Source: Prochlorococcus sp. AG-347-I21
GTDB taxonomy: Bacteria > Cyanobacteriota > Cyanobacteriia > PCC-6307 > Cyanobiaceae
DNA length: 64,000 bases
Direction of reading: 5' to 3'
Assembly (NCBI GenBank): GCA_003279055.1
Contig: QCBP01000008.1
Location: 18,318-82,317 of the forward strand
The notes under the pieces were generated by a model. The model was not told where the DNA came from and ran no database searches. It saw only the letters and a list, made by a program, of their open reading frames with translations. Within the stretch, counting starts at the first letter, position 1, and every line of letters starts with the position of its first letter. Positions 1-10,635 of the stretch are shown piece by piece. The translations under genes and the position numbers were made by a program.

Positions 1-588
1 GTAAATATTCTTGCGGTAAGTAAAGGATTTAAAAGTCAAGAAATCAAGATTATTCATAGTATAGGTCAGAACGATTTTGGAGAAAGTAAGGTTCAAGAGG
101 CGTTTGAAAAAAAATTAATCTTAAAAGATCTTAAACAAATAAATTGGCACTTTATTGGAAGAATACAAAGTAATAAAATAAGAAAAATAGTTCAAAATTT
201 TAAATACATTCATTCAGTAGATTCATTTGAAAAGTTGCAAAAGATTTCTAATATTTCACGAGAAGAGAAGAAAAATCCATTAATAATGTTGCAGGTTAAG
301 TTGAGTGATGACCCTAGTAAAGGAGGCTTTAATCCTGAATTTCTAATATTGAAATGGAGAGAAATTCAAGAGTTGAAAAATATTTCATTAACCGGTTTGA
401 TGACTATCAATCCTAGAGGACTTAGCTCTAAAGAAAATTTCGGGTTGTTTAAAAAATGTCGTGCTCTCGCTGATTCACTTCAACTGCCAGATTGTTCAAT
501 GGGGATGTCAGGCGATTGGGAGGAAGCTATTGAAGCTGGATCAACTTGGTTAAGATTAGGATCATTAATTTTTGGAAGTAGATCCTAA
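1..588 (+). CDS. YggS/PROSC-family PLP homeostasis protein, 5' truncated by window edge
   Basis: Frame is open from base 1 (VNILAVSKGFKSQEIKIIHSIGQNDFGESKVQEAFEKK...WHFIGRIQSNKIRKIV...); GMSGDWEEAIEAGSTWLRLGSLIFG C-terminal motif. The ORF track start at 235 is internal. Confidence 0.93.
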   Translation, partial: VNILAVSKGFKSQEIKIIHSIGQNDFGESKVQEAFEKKLILKDLKQINWHFIGRIQSNKIRKIVQNFKYIHSVDSFEKLQKISNISREEKKNPLIMLQVKLSDDPSKGGFNPEFLILKWREIQELKNISLTGLMTINPRGLSSKENFGLFKKCRALADSLQLPDCSMGMSGDWEEAIEAGSTWLRLGSLIFGSRS

Positions 589-738
589 TTAGTTATTTTT
601 TTATAAAAATCTTATCTATAAACTTGCAGTTAAGTTCAACTAACGTTATTTAAGTATAGGTAGTTTATTCATTTAAAAAATGAATCTATTACTTAAGGTT
701 CTTAAACCTTAGTAATCAATTTCAAGAGGATTTAAAAG

Positions 739-1314
739 GTGTCACTTATTTCTAGATTAAAGGCAGTTGTTGCGGGGGATGAGTATCTCGATGATGATTT
801 TGATGAGTTGGATTATGCGTCAGAGGATGAATTAAATGATATTGATAATTTCAAACAAAATCCAAGGAATGCAAATGCACTTGCAAATTCAAATCCATTC
901 GATTTTATGAATAACAACAGATCATCAAAAGTGGTTGGTATGCCTGGAATTTCAAATTCATCCTCAGAAGTAAGCTTAATGGAACCAAGAAGTTTTGATG
1001 AGATGCCTCAAGCTATACAAGCATTAAGAGAGAGAAAAACCGTAATTCTTAATTTAACTATGATGGATCCTGATCAAGCTCAAAGAGCGGTTGATTTTAT
1101 TGCTGGGGGCACATATGCAATTGATGGACATCAAGAGAGAGTCGGCGAAAGTATTTTTCTTTTTGCGCCAAGTTGTGTAAATGTAACTAGTTCTTCTCCA
1201 GAAGAAGCGTCTCCTTCTTCTTTGCCTACAGAAAACGCACCACAATATAGTTTGGGCAAAAATACTACTCCTGAACCAGCATGGGGTAATTCTAAGTTAA
1301 GTGCTTATTCATGA
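739..1314 (+). CDS. sepF: Cell division protein SepF
   Basis: GTG start; [53 protein letters not shown] is the SepF core; adjacent to yggS and proC as in many cyanobacteria. Confidence 0.95.
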   Translation: MSLISRLKAVVAGDEYLDDDFDELDYASEDELNDIDNFKQNPRNANALANSNPFDFMNNNRSSKVVGMPGISNSSSEVSLMEPRSFDEMPQAIQALRERKTVILNLTMMDPDQAQRAVDFIAGGTYAIDGHQERVGESIFLFAPSCVNVTSSSPEEASPSSLPTENAPQYSLGKNTTPEPAWGNSKLSAYS

Positions 1315-1321
1315 TTAATTT

Positions 1322-2134
1322 GTGACTGATAAAATTGCGATTATTGGTTTTGGAAATATTGCAAGTGCTATAGTAACTCCTCTATTAGATAACAAATTAA
1401 TTCAGCCAGAGCATGTTTTTTGTGTTGTAAATTCAGAAAAAAGTTTAGAAAATATAAAAAAAAATTATAAACATAATATAAATGTTTATAGATCAGGTTC
1501 TAAAGATTCAAAAATAATTTGGGATTGTCAATATAAACTTCTTTCTATAAAACCCCAACAATTTAATGATATTAGTGAGGTTCATCATATAAAAAACAAG
1601 GACAATTTAATAGTTTCAATTCTTGCGGGGGTTTCAATAAATAGACTTACTCAAAAGTTCCCTAATCATCAATGTGTGAGGGTGGTTACAAATATTCCAA
1701 TAACTGTTGGAAAAGGTTTAACAGGGATTTCTTGGGGAGAAGAAATTACAGAAGATCAGAAACAATTTACAAAAAAATTATTTGAAAATACTAGTAAAAT
1801 TTATGAATTTACTGAAGATTACCTTGATATATTTTTAGCATTAACTTCATCAGGTCCTGCAATTATTGCTTTAATTATAGAAGCATTAAGTGATGGAGGA
1901 TTAAGCGGGGGATTACCAAAAATAATTTCAGAGGAACTTGTTATGGAAATGATACTAGGGACTATTTGTCTAATAAAGGAAAATAAACTTACTACTTCTG
2001 AGGTTAAAAATTTAGTAACCTCTCCAGGTGGAACAACTATTTCTGCTTTAAGGGTTTTAGAAAAAAAGAGTGTAAGGTCAGCATTAATAGAATCAATAGT
2101 TTCAGCTAGTAATAGAAGTAAAGAGTTTCGTTAG
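1322..2134 (+). CDS. proC: Pyrroline-5-carboxylate reductase
   Basis: GTG start; N-terminal IAIIGFGNIASAI nucleotide-binding motif and C-terminal TSPGGTTISALRVLE motif. Confidence 0.93.
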   Translation: MTDKIAIIGFGNIASAIVTPLLDNKLIQPEHVFCVVNSEKSLENIKKNYKHNINVYRSGSKDSKIIWDCQYKLLSIKPQQFNDISEVHHIKNKDNLIVSILAGVSINRLTQKFPNHQCVRVVTNIPITVGKGLTGISWGEEITEDQKQFTKKLFENTSKIYEFTEDYLDIFLALTSSGPAIIALIIEALSDGGLSGGLPKIISEELVMEMILGTICLIKENKLTTSEVKNLVTSPGGTTISALRVLEKKSVRSALIESIVSASNRSKEFR

Positions 2135-2143
2135 TTTTTGAAA

Positions 2144-3298
2144 CTACTTTTTAAAGTTCATATAAACTTGCTCAAGCGAATTTATATTTTTAGTAATTGT
2201 ATATCTCTCAAGTACTCGTTTTCTAGCTTTTTCTCCAAGATCTTTTGTAAATGAGGGATGCTCTACAAGAATTGGGATTATAGTTTTCAATTGTGCAGCC
2301 ACATTATCAGTTGAAATCACTATCCCTGCTCCCTTATCTAAAACTTCACCATCAGCACCGGCATCTGTGGCTACACATGCAGTACCAGTAGACATTGCCT
2401 CTAAAAGTGATAAAGATAAACCCTCTACTAAGCTTGGCAAGAAAAATACCTCTGCTATTTGCATTATCGCTACCTTAGTTTCTAAATCTAATTCGGCACC
2501 CCACCAAATTAATTTCTCATTAACAAGGTTAGAAAAACTATTTTCAAGTGTTGGCTTTATTGGTCCATCTCCAACAATAACTAATTTGCAATTTTGAGTT
2601 TTTGTTTGGCGCCAAGAACGTAAAAGTGCCTCTATATTTTTTTCATTGGCAATTCTACCCATATATAAAAAGATTCTTTCATTTCCAAGTTTGTTTTTTA
2701 CCTGATCATATTTTTTGTTTTTTTCGCAAAAAGGTTTCCAAATATTCTCATCAACACCGTTGGGAATAATTATTTGTTTTTCTTTAGGTACTCCTAATTT
2801 ATAAAGAACATTTTTCTGAAGTTCGGAAAAAATGATTATTTTATCGAACTTTGATAAAGAGGGAGCATAAAGTTGATATGTTAACTGTTGAGTGCTAGCA
2901 GTTAAATTTCTATTTTTTGCATCAAATGGTGGGTGAAATGTTCCTATGAGTGGAAGATTAATTTCATCACAAATTTCTGGAAGTCTAAAGTCTAAAGGAG
3001 ATAAAGTTAAGCTTGCATGTACTAAATCAGGCTTTAATCTTTCCAATGATATCCTTAGCTCTTTTTCTGCTCTTGGTGAGGGTATTGTATAAACTTGGGA
3101 TTTAATTAAATATGGAAGACTTACATCAGGATCATTTGCCAGAAATAATGGTTTTGATGAATTTGAACTAGAAGGATTGTCGAAATGAATGAAACTAATT
3201 TTATGACCTCTGGCCTTTAATTTCTCAGTAGTTGAATTACCATAAGTTACATTTCCACAAAAAGGAGATTTCTTACCTAACCAGGCAACATGAACCAC
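2144..3298 (-). CDS. Glycosyltransferase, family 4 (GT-B)
   Basis: IIPNGVDENIWKP, YMGRIANEKNIEALLRS and SLVEGLSLSLLEAMSTGTACVATDAG are GT4 motifs. Confidence 0.85.
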   Translation of the reverse strand: MVHVAWLGKKSPFCGNVTYGNSTTEKLKARGHKISFIHFDNPSSSNSSKPLFLANDPDVSLPYLIKSQVYTIPSPRAEKELRISLERLKPDLVHASLTLSPLDFRLPEICDEINLPLIGTFHPPFDAKNRNLTASTQQLTYQLYAPSLSKFDKIIIFSELQKNVLYKLGVPKEKQIIIPNGVDENIWKPFCEKNKKYDQVKNKLGNERIFLYMGRIANEKNIEALLRSWRQTKTQNCKLVIVGDGPIKPTLENSFSNLVNEKLIWWGAELDLETKVAIMQIAEVFFLPSLVEGLSLSLLEAMSTGTACVATDAGADGEVLDKGAGIVISTDNVAAQLKTIIPILVEHPSFTKDLGEKARKRVLERYTITKNINSLEQVYMNFKK

Positions 3299-3382
3299 AT
3301 TGATTGAATTAACTATTTATTAAATTAACAGTCAGAGGACCCATGATCATAATTTTAAAATTTATTCATAGTTATGGAAATG

Positions 3383-4168
3383 TTAACTATATATGTCTTT
3401 CAACATTTTTAGTGAAGATAGATCTTTCTCTAATTGAGTAGAAATCCAAGTTTCAATAATAAATAATATTTTAAGCCAGACTTTTTTAGGTCCCAATAAC
3501 TCTCCATTAGATTTTATTGGTAATTCGGGAAAAAGCAGTCTCTGTAATAGAGCAACTTCAGATGCATTTATTTTTAGATTACTTTGAGGATCTTCCATGG
3601 ACGAAAACCCTTCACTTGGCAAATAATAACAACTCCATTCCCAATTTCCTAAAGGCGGAATAATAGGTTCTCCAGTTTTACAGCAATGATGAATTGGTAA
3701 ATTTATACCTCCAATAGCTAATAGATGGATTAAAGATTGAATACTCATTGAGAGTATTTTAATATCTTCTTCTTTAGATTCTTCATACAAATAAATCCTA
3801 TCTAGATGTGCAAGAACACAAGATAAATAGTTCTGTTGCTTGTCATTATTACCTACTAATAAAAAAGTTAATTCAGTTATTGCTTGCGCGGCAGCAAGAA
3901 ATTCAATATTTTTCCCTAGACCAGAATAGCTTTTTAATATTTTAATTTGACGTACAGATTTAAGATTTCTTTTCCCAAAAATTTGTAGACTTAAATATGT
4001 TAATGGAGTAGCTGCCGCAAGACTACTTTTAGGACGTCTAGCACCAGGTACCGCTAATCGAACAATCCCTTGCTCATCAGTAAGAATAGTTATTAATCTA
4101 TCATTCTCGCCTAATGGAGAAGCTTTAATACAGAGACCCTCTAGTCTCAACTCACCCGAACCAGACAT
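3383..4168 (-). CDS. recO: DNA repair protein RecO
   Basis: EGLCIKASPLGENDRLITILTDEQGIVRLAVPGARRPKSSLAAATPLTYLSLQIFGKRNLKSVRQIK is a RecO OB-fold N-terminus. Confidence 0.88.
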   Translation of the reverse strand: MSGSGELRLEGLCIKASPLGENDRLITILTDEQGIVRLAVPGARRPKSSLAAATPLTYLSLQIFGKRNLKSVRQIKILKSYSGLGKNIEFLAAAQAITELTFLLVGNNDKQQNYLSCVLAHLDRIYLYEESKEEDIKILSMSIQSLIHLLAIGGINLPIHHCCKTGEPIIPPLGNWEWSCYYLPSEGFSSMEDPQSNLKINASEVALLQRLLFPELPIKSNGELLGPKKVWLKILFIIETWISTQLEKDLSSLKMLKDIYS

Positions 4169-4828
4169 TTAAAAAACTTTTACTTCTTGAAAAATCTCAT
4201 GAAAATTAGAAGTTCCAACGCAACTAATTCCATTATCAAACAAATCAATAACTTGTTTCAGTTTTTTTATTCCACCTACAACTTTAATGTGATTTTGGGT
4301 ACCCGTTATTTTTAATATTTCCGCTACATCATTTAACGTAATAGGAGGTCCAAACCCATCTCCCAATTGAAAATTTTTTATTCCTAATTCCAAAGATATT
4401 TCTATGGTATTGTACAAAACTTCTTTTTGTAGTTTTGATTTATTTATGATTATTGAAACTGGTAATCCCGATAACTTCACTTTCTCAATTTCAGCAGCGA
4501 AAATTTCTAAGTTTCTTTTGGATAAATTTATAAAGTTTGGGATATATTCAATTCCGTTTGCACCTTTATCTTTTGCAAAATTAACTAATTCTTCAATAAA
4601 TGTAACTGGTAAATCTGCCAAAGGGTAAGAGATGAGCACGTTTATGTTGGCACTATAATTCCTCAAACGGGTTTTAAGATAATCTAAATAATTAAGTGAA
4701 GTAGAAACATTCTTGATATTATATTTTTTTATTAAATCGCAATTCGCGCAGAAATCTTCCCAGCCTAAATACGGGTTAATAATAATGGCATGAATTTTTT
4801 CGTTTAATTCATATTCAATATTGGGCAT
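4169..4828 (-). CDS. deoC: Deoxyribose-phosphate aldolase-like (DeoC family)
   Basis: Beta/alpha-barrel aldolase pattern (NVLISYPLADLP, IKVVGGIKKLKQVIDLFDNGISCVGTSN). Confidence 0.75.
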   Translation of the reverse strand: MPNIEYELNEKIHAIIINPYLGWEDFCANCDLIKKYNIKNVSTSLNYLDYLKTRLRNYSANINVLISYPLADLPVTFIEELVNFAKDKGANGIEYIPNFINLSKRNLEIFAAEIEKVKLSGLPVSIIINKSKLQKEVLYNTIEISLELGIKNFQLGDGFGPPITLNDVAEILKITGTQNHIKVVGGIKKLKQVIDLFDNGISCVGTSNFHEIFQEVKVF

Positions 4829-4835
4829 TTAAATG

Positions 4836-5420
4836 TTATTTGGATTGAATCAGTCCATAACCTCCATGATTCCTCTTGTATATAACTTGAAGTTCATTAT
4901 TTTTTTTATTTCGAAAAACATAAAAATCATGATCAATGAGATCTAATTGTTTTCTTGCTTCTTCTGAAGAAATTGGATTCATTTCAAAGTATTTATTTTT
5001 TATAGATGGCTCAGGCAGACTTGCTTCTATTCCATCTTTAAGTAAATCTTCATCTAAAAATCTTGGTTCTGTATTTTCAATTGGGAAAGACTCTTTATTT
5101 TTAAATTGATTATTATGGATTGTTTTATTATTTCTTTCTTTGTATTTACGTAATTTTCTACAAAGTTTATTTGAAACTAAATCAATGCTTGAGTATAGAT
5201 TTTCAGTTTTTTCTTCGGCTCTAATTACGGTGCCATTTGCAAAAATAGTAACTTCTGCAGTCTGGAAGGAAACTCTAGGATTTTTTTCTATTGAAAGGTG
5301 TATGTCTGCTTCTTTAACGATATCCTTATAGTGATGTGTCGCTTTTTCTATCTTTGCCTCAGTATATTCTTTTAATGCTCCAGTGAGCTCAAGATTTTTC
5401 CCATGGATTAAAATTTTCAT
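4836..5420 (-). CDS. hpf: Ribosome hibernation promoting factor, long form (LrtA/HPF)
   Basis: MKILIHGKNLELTGALKEYTEAKIEKATHHYKDI N-terminal HPF domain and C-terminal SSEEARKQLDLIDHDFYVFRNKKNNELQVIYKRNHGGYGLIQ domain. Confidence 0.94.
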   Translation of the reverse strand: MKILIHGKNLELTGALKEYTEAKIEKATHHYKDIVKEADIHLSIEKNPRVSFQTAEVTIFANGTVIRAEEKTENLYSSIDLVSNKLCRKLRKYKERNNKTIHNNQFKNKESFPIENTEPRFLDEDLLKDGIEASLPEPSIKNKYFEMNPISSEEARKQLDLIDHDFYVFRNKKNNELQVIYKRNHGGYGLIQSK

Positions 5421-5464
5421 AACAAATCTAAAAATATTTACTTACTTTCTTAATCTACTTAAAT

Positions 5465-6115
5465 ATGATTAATAGAACAGCAATAATTAAACAACCTGAT
5501 AATATTTCTTTTTTCAATGATGTTTATAAATTACAAAAAGAATATCAGGAGGCATTGATTTTAGATAATTCTAACCCTGATTTTATTTGGATAGGTGAGC
5601 ATCAACTCTGTTATACGTTGGGCAGGGGCTCTAATTACGATAATTTATTATTTTCTTTGAATGATGATAATTATGATGTTTTTAAGATTGATAGAGGTGG
5701 TGAGGTTACTTGTCATATGCCAGGACAATTAGTAACTTACTTGGTGTTAGATTTGAAAAATTTTAATAAAGATTTAAATTGGTATTTAAGAAAAATCGAA
5801 GAAATTATTATCAAAATTCTTGGAACTTTTAATATAGATTGTCATTCAAGAGATGGTTTCACTGGTGTTTGGATAGGAAATAAGAAAATTGCTTCAATTG
5901 GAATTGGTTGTAAAAGATGGATTACAATAAATGGATTTTCAATAAATATTGACTGCGAATTAGAAAACTTTAATAAAATTGTTCCTTGCGGAATAGAAAA
6001 TTGTCTTATGGCAAATATGATTGATTACAACAAAAATTTAAATATTCAAGAAGTCAAGAGAATTGTTAAAAAAATCATTCAGGAAGAATTTAATTTTGAT
6101 TTTGTATCAAAATAG
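5465..6115 (+). CDS. lipB: Lipoyl(octanoyl) transferase
   Basis: [36 protein letters not shown] and [29 protein letters not shown] motifs of LipB. Confidence 0.95.
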   Translation: MINRTAIIKQPDNISFFNDVYKLQKEYQEALILDNSNPDFIWIGEHQLCYTLGRGSNYDNLLFSLNDDNYDVFKIDRGGEVTCHMPGQLVTYLVLDLKNFNKDLNWYLRKIEEIIIKILGTFNIDCHSRDGFTGVWIGNKKIASIGIGCKRWITINGFSINIDCELENFNKIVPCGIENCLMANMIDYNKNLNIQEVKRIVKKIIQEEFNFDFVSK

Positions 6116-6142
6116 AAATTAAAATTTCAAAATCAATTTAAT

Positions 6143-8086
6143 ATGGGTGATTTAGCATACTGGCCTTCTGCCAAACCTCTTTCTAAAAAAGATAAATTTG
6201 CTAAAAATAGAGATTTTATTAACAACCTTCATCATATAGATCAAATTTGGGAAAAATTAAAATTTAAATGTGGTGATACTTTAGCTGTTTGCGATTTAAG
6301 AGGGAAATACAAAGAAAAATTTTCTTATTCTGAGCTGGCTGATTTAATAACAAAAGTCTCTTTTTCTTTTAAAAATTATGGTTTAGGAAAGGGGGATGTA
6401 GTTACTGTAATATCTGAAAATTCTCCAAGATGGCTGATAGTTGATCAAGGCTTAATGCGATTAGGAGCTATAAATGCAGTGAGAGGTATTAATTCCCCTT
6501 CAGTAGAATTAGACTATATTATTGATCATTCTAATTCAGTAGGTTTAATAGTTCAATCTAAAGAGATTTGGCTGAAGTTAAACAACAAAGAAGAATTAAA
6601 AAAAAGACTGAAATTTATAATCAACTTAGAAGATGAACACTTTGAAAGTTTAATAAGTTGGAGTCAATTTATAAGTGCCGCAGAAAAGAAAAATTCAAAA
6701 AATAATAATATTGAAAAGTTCAATCCAGAAATTGATGACGTCGCTACTATTCTTTACACCTCAGGGACAACAGGAAAACCTAAAGGTGTCCCATTGACTC
6801 ATGCAAATTTTTTACATCAAATAATAAATTTAGCTTATATCGCTGATCCAGAACCTGGGACGTCTGTATTAAGCGTGTTGCCTATCTGGCATTCTTATGA
6901 AAGAAGTGCTGAATACTTCTTTTTTTCATGTGGTTGTTCTCAATACTATACAATTCCAAAATTTCTGAAAGATGATATTACACAAATAAAACCTGTTGTA
7001 ATGGCCACTGTGCCAAGACTATGGGAGGCAATACATGATGGTTTTTTTCAGGCCTTAAAAAAAATGCCTTCCAAGAAGCAAAAACTTATTCAGTTTTTGA
7101 TAGGTAATAGTTCAGTTTTTAAAAGAAGTCTAAGAAAGATAAGAAATTTAGATATCAGTCAAATAACTTTTAAATCAAAAATCCCCTTACTGGCTTCTGT
7201 TATTGGTCGATATCCTTTACATAAATTGTCGACTATTTTTTTATGGCCGAATATTCTTAGACAACTATGCGGAGAAAAACTGAAATTTCCTATTAACGGC
7301 GGGGGCGCATTACCAGAACATGTGGATCTTTTTTTTGAATCTCTAGGTGTAGATGTTTTGGTTGGATATGGGCTGACAGAAACTAGTCCAGTCTTAACTT
7401 GTAGGAGAAGAGAATTAAATGTTAGGGGATCATCCGGACAGCCTTTAGCATTTACAGAAATTAAAATAGTGAATGATGATAAAAAAAAGATTCTGAAGTT
7501 CAGAGAAGTCGGAAAAATTCTTGTTAAGGGACCGCAAGTAATGAAGGGTTATCTTAACAATGAATTGGCTACAAAAGATGTTTTATCGAAAGATGGTTGG
7601 TTTGATACTGGTGATTTAGGGTTTCTAATACCAAATGGCTCTCTTTTTATAACAGGAAGAGCCAAGGATACAATAGTGCTGTCAAGTGGTGAAAATATAG
7701 AACCAAATCCGCTAGAGACTGAAATCCTTAGTTCTGAATTTATTAATCAGGTTCAACTTGTAGGACAAGATAAGAAATGTTTAACAGCCCTTATAGTTCC
7801 TAATGTGGAATTAGTTAAAAATAAGTTCTTTGAAGAAGACCTAGCAAAATTAAACCTTAATAAGAGTATTGGTATATTTTTTAAATCGCAAATCAATAAT
7901 TTGCTTAGAGCTCGATTAGGAGCAAGATCAGAAGAACAAATATTAGACTGTTATTTTGTAGATGCTTTTACTTTAGAAAATGGTTTGTTAACGCAAACTC
8001 TTAAACAAAAAAGAAAAGAAATAGAAAAACAGTATTCATCTCAAATAGAAAATATGTATGAAAACAAATTTAGTAAGAAAATTTGA
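6143..8086 (+). CDS. Long-chain fatty acid--CoA/ACP ligase (AMP-binding)
   Basis: TILYTSGTTGKPKGVPLTHANF AMP-binding motif, VGYGLTETSPV, DGWFDTGDLGF. Confidence 0.93.
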   Translation: MGDLAYWPSAKPLSKKDKFAKNRDFINNLHHIDQIWEKLKFKCGDTLAVCDLRGKYKEKFSYSELADLITKVSFSFKNYGLGKGDVVTVISENSPRWLIVDQGLMRLGAINAVRGINSPSVELDYIIDHSNSVGLIVQSKEIWLKLNNKEELKKRLKFIINLEDEHFESLISWSQFISAAEKKNSKNNNIEKFNPEIDDVATILYTSGTTGKPKGVPLTHANFLHQIINLAYIADPEPGTSVLSVLPIWHSYERSAEYFFFSCGCSQYYTIPKFLKDDITQIKPVVMATVPRLWEAIHDGFFQALKKMPSKKQKLIQFLIGNSSVFKRSLRKIRNLDISQITFKSKIPLLASVIGRYPLHKLSTIFLWPNILRQLCGEKLKFPINGGGALPEHVDLFFESLGVDVLVGYGLTETSPVLTCRRRELNVRGSSGQPLAFTEIKIVNDDKKKILKFREVGKILVKGPQVMKGYLNNELATKDVLSKDGWFDTGDLGFLIPNGSLFITGRAKDTIVLSSGENIEPNPLETEILSSEFINQVQLVGQDKKCLTALIVPNVELVKNKFFEEDLAKLNLNKSIGIFFKSQINNLLRARLGARSEEQILDCYFVDAFTLENGLLTQTLKQKRKEIEKQYSSQIENMYENKFSKKI

Positions 8087-8124
8087 TTAGTTCTATATAT
8101 ATTTAAAAGGTAATTTTATTTTTT

Positions 8125-8568
8125 ATGGAAACAAAAAACTCAATATCGATAAAACGCTCAATAGCTATTAAAGCTATAGTTACACAAACTTGGAAGGAGG
8201 ATGCTGAAAAAGAATTAAGCAAAGCAATTTCAAACATTGACCAGCAATTATCTCAACTTGAACAAGAGGGGCAACAAATAGTTAACAATATTAGAACCCA
8301 GTCTGTTAATCCTTTAGATCCAAGGGTTCAGGAACAGGTTAGTCAGGTTCAACAACAAGTAGCAGCAAAAAGAAATGAAATTGAAGAACAAAAAAGAAAT
8401 CTCCTTCAACAACAGAGTCAAGTTCGCGAGTTAAAGATGGATGAAATTGTTGATCAAGGACAAGTGGATAGTTTCTGTGATGTCACTGTGGGCGACAATC
8501 TTATTGAAAAAATGCAAGTCTCAATAATTGTTAAAGATGGAGTTATTCAATCTATAGATAATAATTAG
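8125..8568 (+). CDS. YlqD family protein
   Basis: Coiled-coil centre and VGDNLIEKMQVSIIVKDGVIQSI C-terminus resemble cyanobacterial YlqD proteins. Confidence 0.7.
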   Translation: METKNSISIKRSIAIKAIVTQTWKEDAEKELSKAISNIDQQLSQLEQEGQQIVNNIRTQSVNPLDPRVQEQVSQVQQQVAAKRNEIEEQKRNLLQQQSQVRELKMDEIVDQGQVDSFCDVTVGDNLIEKMQVSIIVKDGVIQSIDNN

Positions 8569-8573
8569 ATAAT

Positions 8574-10631
8574 TTAAATAATTTGAGTGTTTGTAAAAGC
8601 ATCTTTATTGTTAATAGCTTTTGTCAATAATTCATCTTTATCAGATTCTGCTAAGGCTAAATCAAACCAGAAGGTTGTTCCTACTCCTAATTCACTGGCC
8701 ATACGAATTTCCCCACCATGTTTTTCAATAATTCCTCTAACTATAGATAAACCTAAACCTGTTCCTTGCTCGGTGTGCACTGCATTCTCTACTCTATAAA
8801 AACGATCAAATATTTTTTCTTGATCAGCTTGAGATATTCCTGAGCCTGTATCCGCAATCTCAATTCTAACTTTTGGTAATGGTGAAACTAACTCACACTG
8901 GGGTGCTTGATCATTGTTTTTATTTGGAGGGAAGGCAGGACAGGAATCTGGCCAAGTATAAGCTCTTATAATAAGGGTGCTATTTTTTGGACTAAATTTC
9001 AATCCATTACCAAGTAAATTATCAAAAACTTGTAAAAGTAAATCAAAATTTCCAAGAATAGGTGGAATAGTTTCTTCAATATCATGAGCTAATGATACAT
9101 TTTTTTCTGTAGCATTAAGCCTGTAATTTCTAAGAGTTTGCTCTATTGCTGGTTTTATGTCCATTTGTTCAAGCTGAATTATTTTCCCGGACTCCAATCT
9201 TGATAAATCTAATACATCATTTACGAGCCTTGTTAGTCTATCAGTCTCTGAATTTGCAATACCCAAAAATTCGAGCTGTTCATCATCAGAAAGCTGATCT
9301 TTTAAATCATGCAAAGTCTCTACATAGCTTTTGATATTAAAAAGTGGAGTTCTTAATTCGTGAGAGACATTACTAATAAATCTGTTTTGTGCTGCGTTAA
9401 GCTCTACTTCTCTTGTCAAGTCTTGGATTGTTACAGCAACCCCTTTTAATTCAACTTTATTTGTATCTAAAACCGACTGTAAGACAATTCTTAGAGTTCT
9501 AGCTGGTTCTCCCAAGCTAAATCTTAAGTCGTCATTTTCTTTTTCTCTTTTTAAAATTGATTCTATGTTTGAATGTAAGTCATTTGATAAAATCTCGGGG
9601 ATTTCATTCAAAAAATATTTACCTTCTAAGAATCTTCCTTCCCAACGAAATAATCTTTTTGCCGTTGGATTAGTAAGCACAATTTTGCCTACTGAGTCTA
9701 ATAATATTGCACCATCAGCCATGGTGGCTATTAGTGATTGTTGTTTTATTTGAGCGGCTTTTAGTTCTTCAATATTTGCCTCATTATAATTTTCTAATTG
9801 GGTCGCCATTCGGTTAAATCCATTTAGAAGTTCTCCTAGATCACCTGTCATAGGTAAAGAAATTCTGGATTTAAAGTTTCCTTTTGAAATTTCTCTGACA
9901 CCTCTAACTAATTCTCTCACGGGTCTAGTAATTGTAAGTGCATTAAATACAGCTCCAAGGATTACTAAAACCCAAATAGATATAAATACTGCAATTGTCA
10001 ATTCTCTTGTAAGTGCAGCACTGGCTAATGCTTTTTTATTGGGTGTAACTCCTAAGGCTAGAGTTCCAAGATATTTGCCTTTCCACAACATTGGAACAAA
10101 TACATCTGTTACTTGACCCTGGGGTGTAGCATGCTGCCTAACTAAGGGGAATTGCGGTCTTTTCTTTAATTCTGATGGCAGTTTGAGTCTTCTTGTAAGC
10201 TGAAACTGACTATCTGAACTAGTTGGTGTGGCACTTATAGGGATACCAAGTTGAACGATGTCTTCAGCATCAGTGAAAAATATGTAACGTAGATTTCGAC
10301 TCGATCTCCAGAACTTTTCAGCTACATTTGAAATTTCTTTTTTTTGGTTATTGGCAACTAATTCTGTTACGTTCCCTGATAATAATAAACCCAAATCTCG
10401 AGCATATCTTGTATCGTTCATTCCCGCATCTCTTTGAATACTATTTAGTGCAAAAAACGTTATCCCTGTCATAAGTAGACTTACAACGAGAGTAGCTATT
10501 GCTAATAATTTTGTTCTTAAACTGAAGCCACTCCACCAAGCAATGAGCCTATTAGTCCAGTAGTTATTTTTATTATTGTCAATATCATGAATATCATATT
10601 CACCTCTATCTAAATTCTTGTTTTTATCCAC
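8574..10631 (-). CDS. nblS: Sensor histidine kinase NblS (Hik33/DspA type)
   Basis: Two TM segments, HAMP, PAS, FISNVSHELRTPLFNIKSYVETL H-box and TGLGLSIVRGIIEKHGG G-box; strong resemblance to cyanobacterial NblS. Confidence 0.93.
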   Translation of the reverse strand: MDKNKNLDRGEYDIHDIDNNKNNYWTNRLIAWWSGFSLRTKLLAIATLVVSLLMTGITFFALNSIQRDAGMNDTRYARDLGLLLSGNVTELVANNQKKEISNVAEKFWRSSRNLRYIFFTDAEDIVQLGIPISATPTSSDSQFQLTRRLKLPSELKKRPQFPLVRQHATPQGQVTDVFVPMLWKGKYLGTLALGVTPNKKALASAALTRELTIAVFISIWVLVILGAVFNALTITRPVRELVRGVREISKGNFKSRISLPMTGDLGELLNGFNRMATQLENYNEANIEELKAAQIKQQSLIATMADGAILLDSVGKIVLTNPTAKRLFRWEGRFLEGKYFLNEIPEILSNDLHSNIESILKREKENDDLRFSLGEPARTLRIVLQSVLDTNKVELKGVAVTIQDLTREVELNAAQNRFISNVSHELRTPLFNIKSYVETLHDLKDQLSDDEQLEFLGIANSETDRLTRLVNDVLDLSRLESGKIIQLEQMDIKPAIEQTLRNYRLNATEKNVSLAHDIEETIPPILGNFDLLLQVFDNLLGNGLKFSPKNSTLIIRAYTWPDSCPAFPPNKNNDQAPQCELVSPLPKVRIEIADTGSGISQADQEKIFDRFYRVENAVHTEQGTGLGLSIVRGIIEKHGGEIRMASELGVGTTFWFDLALAESDKDELLTKAINNKDAFTNTQII

Positions 10632-10635
10632 AAGC

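Noticed and set aside
235-588. ORF start at 235 as a complete gene
   Set aside because: The frame is open to base 1 and encodes conserved YggS sequence, so the gene is truncated by the window edge.
1054-1245. Antisense ORFs within confident CDSs (for example 1054..1245, 11408..11842, 14297..14575, 40141..40530, 53825..54034)
   Set aside because: They are shadow frames of conserved genes with no independent motifs.
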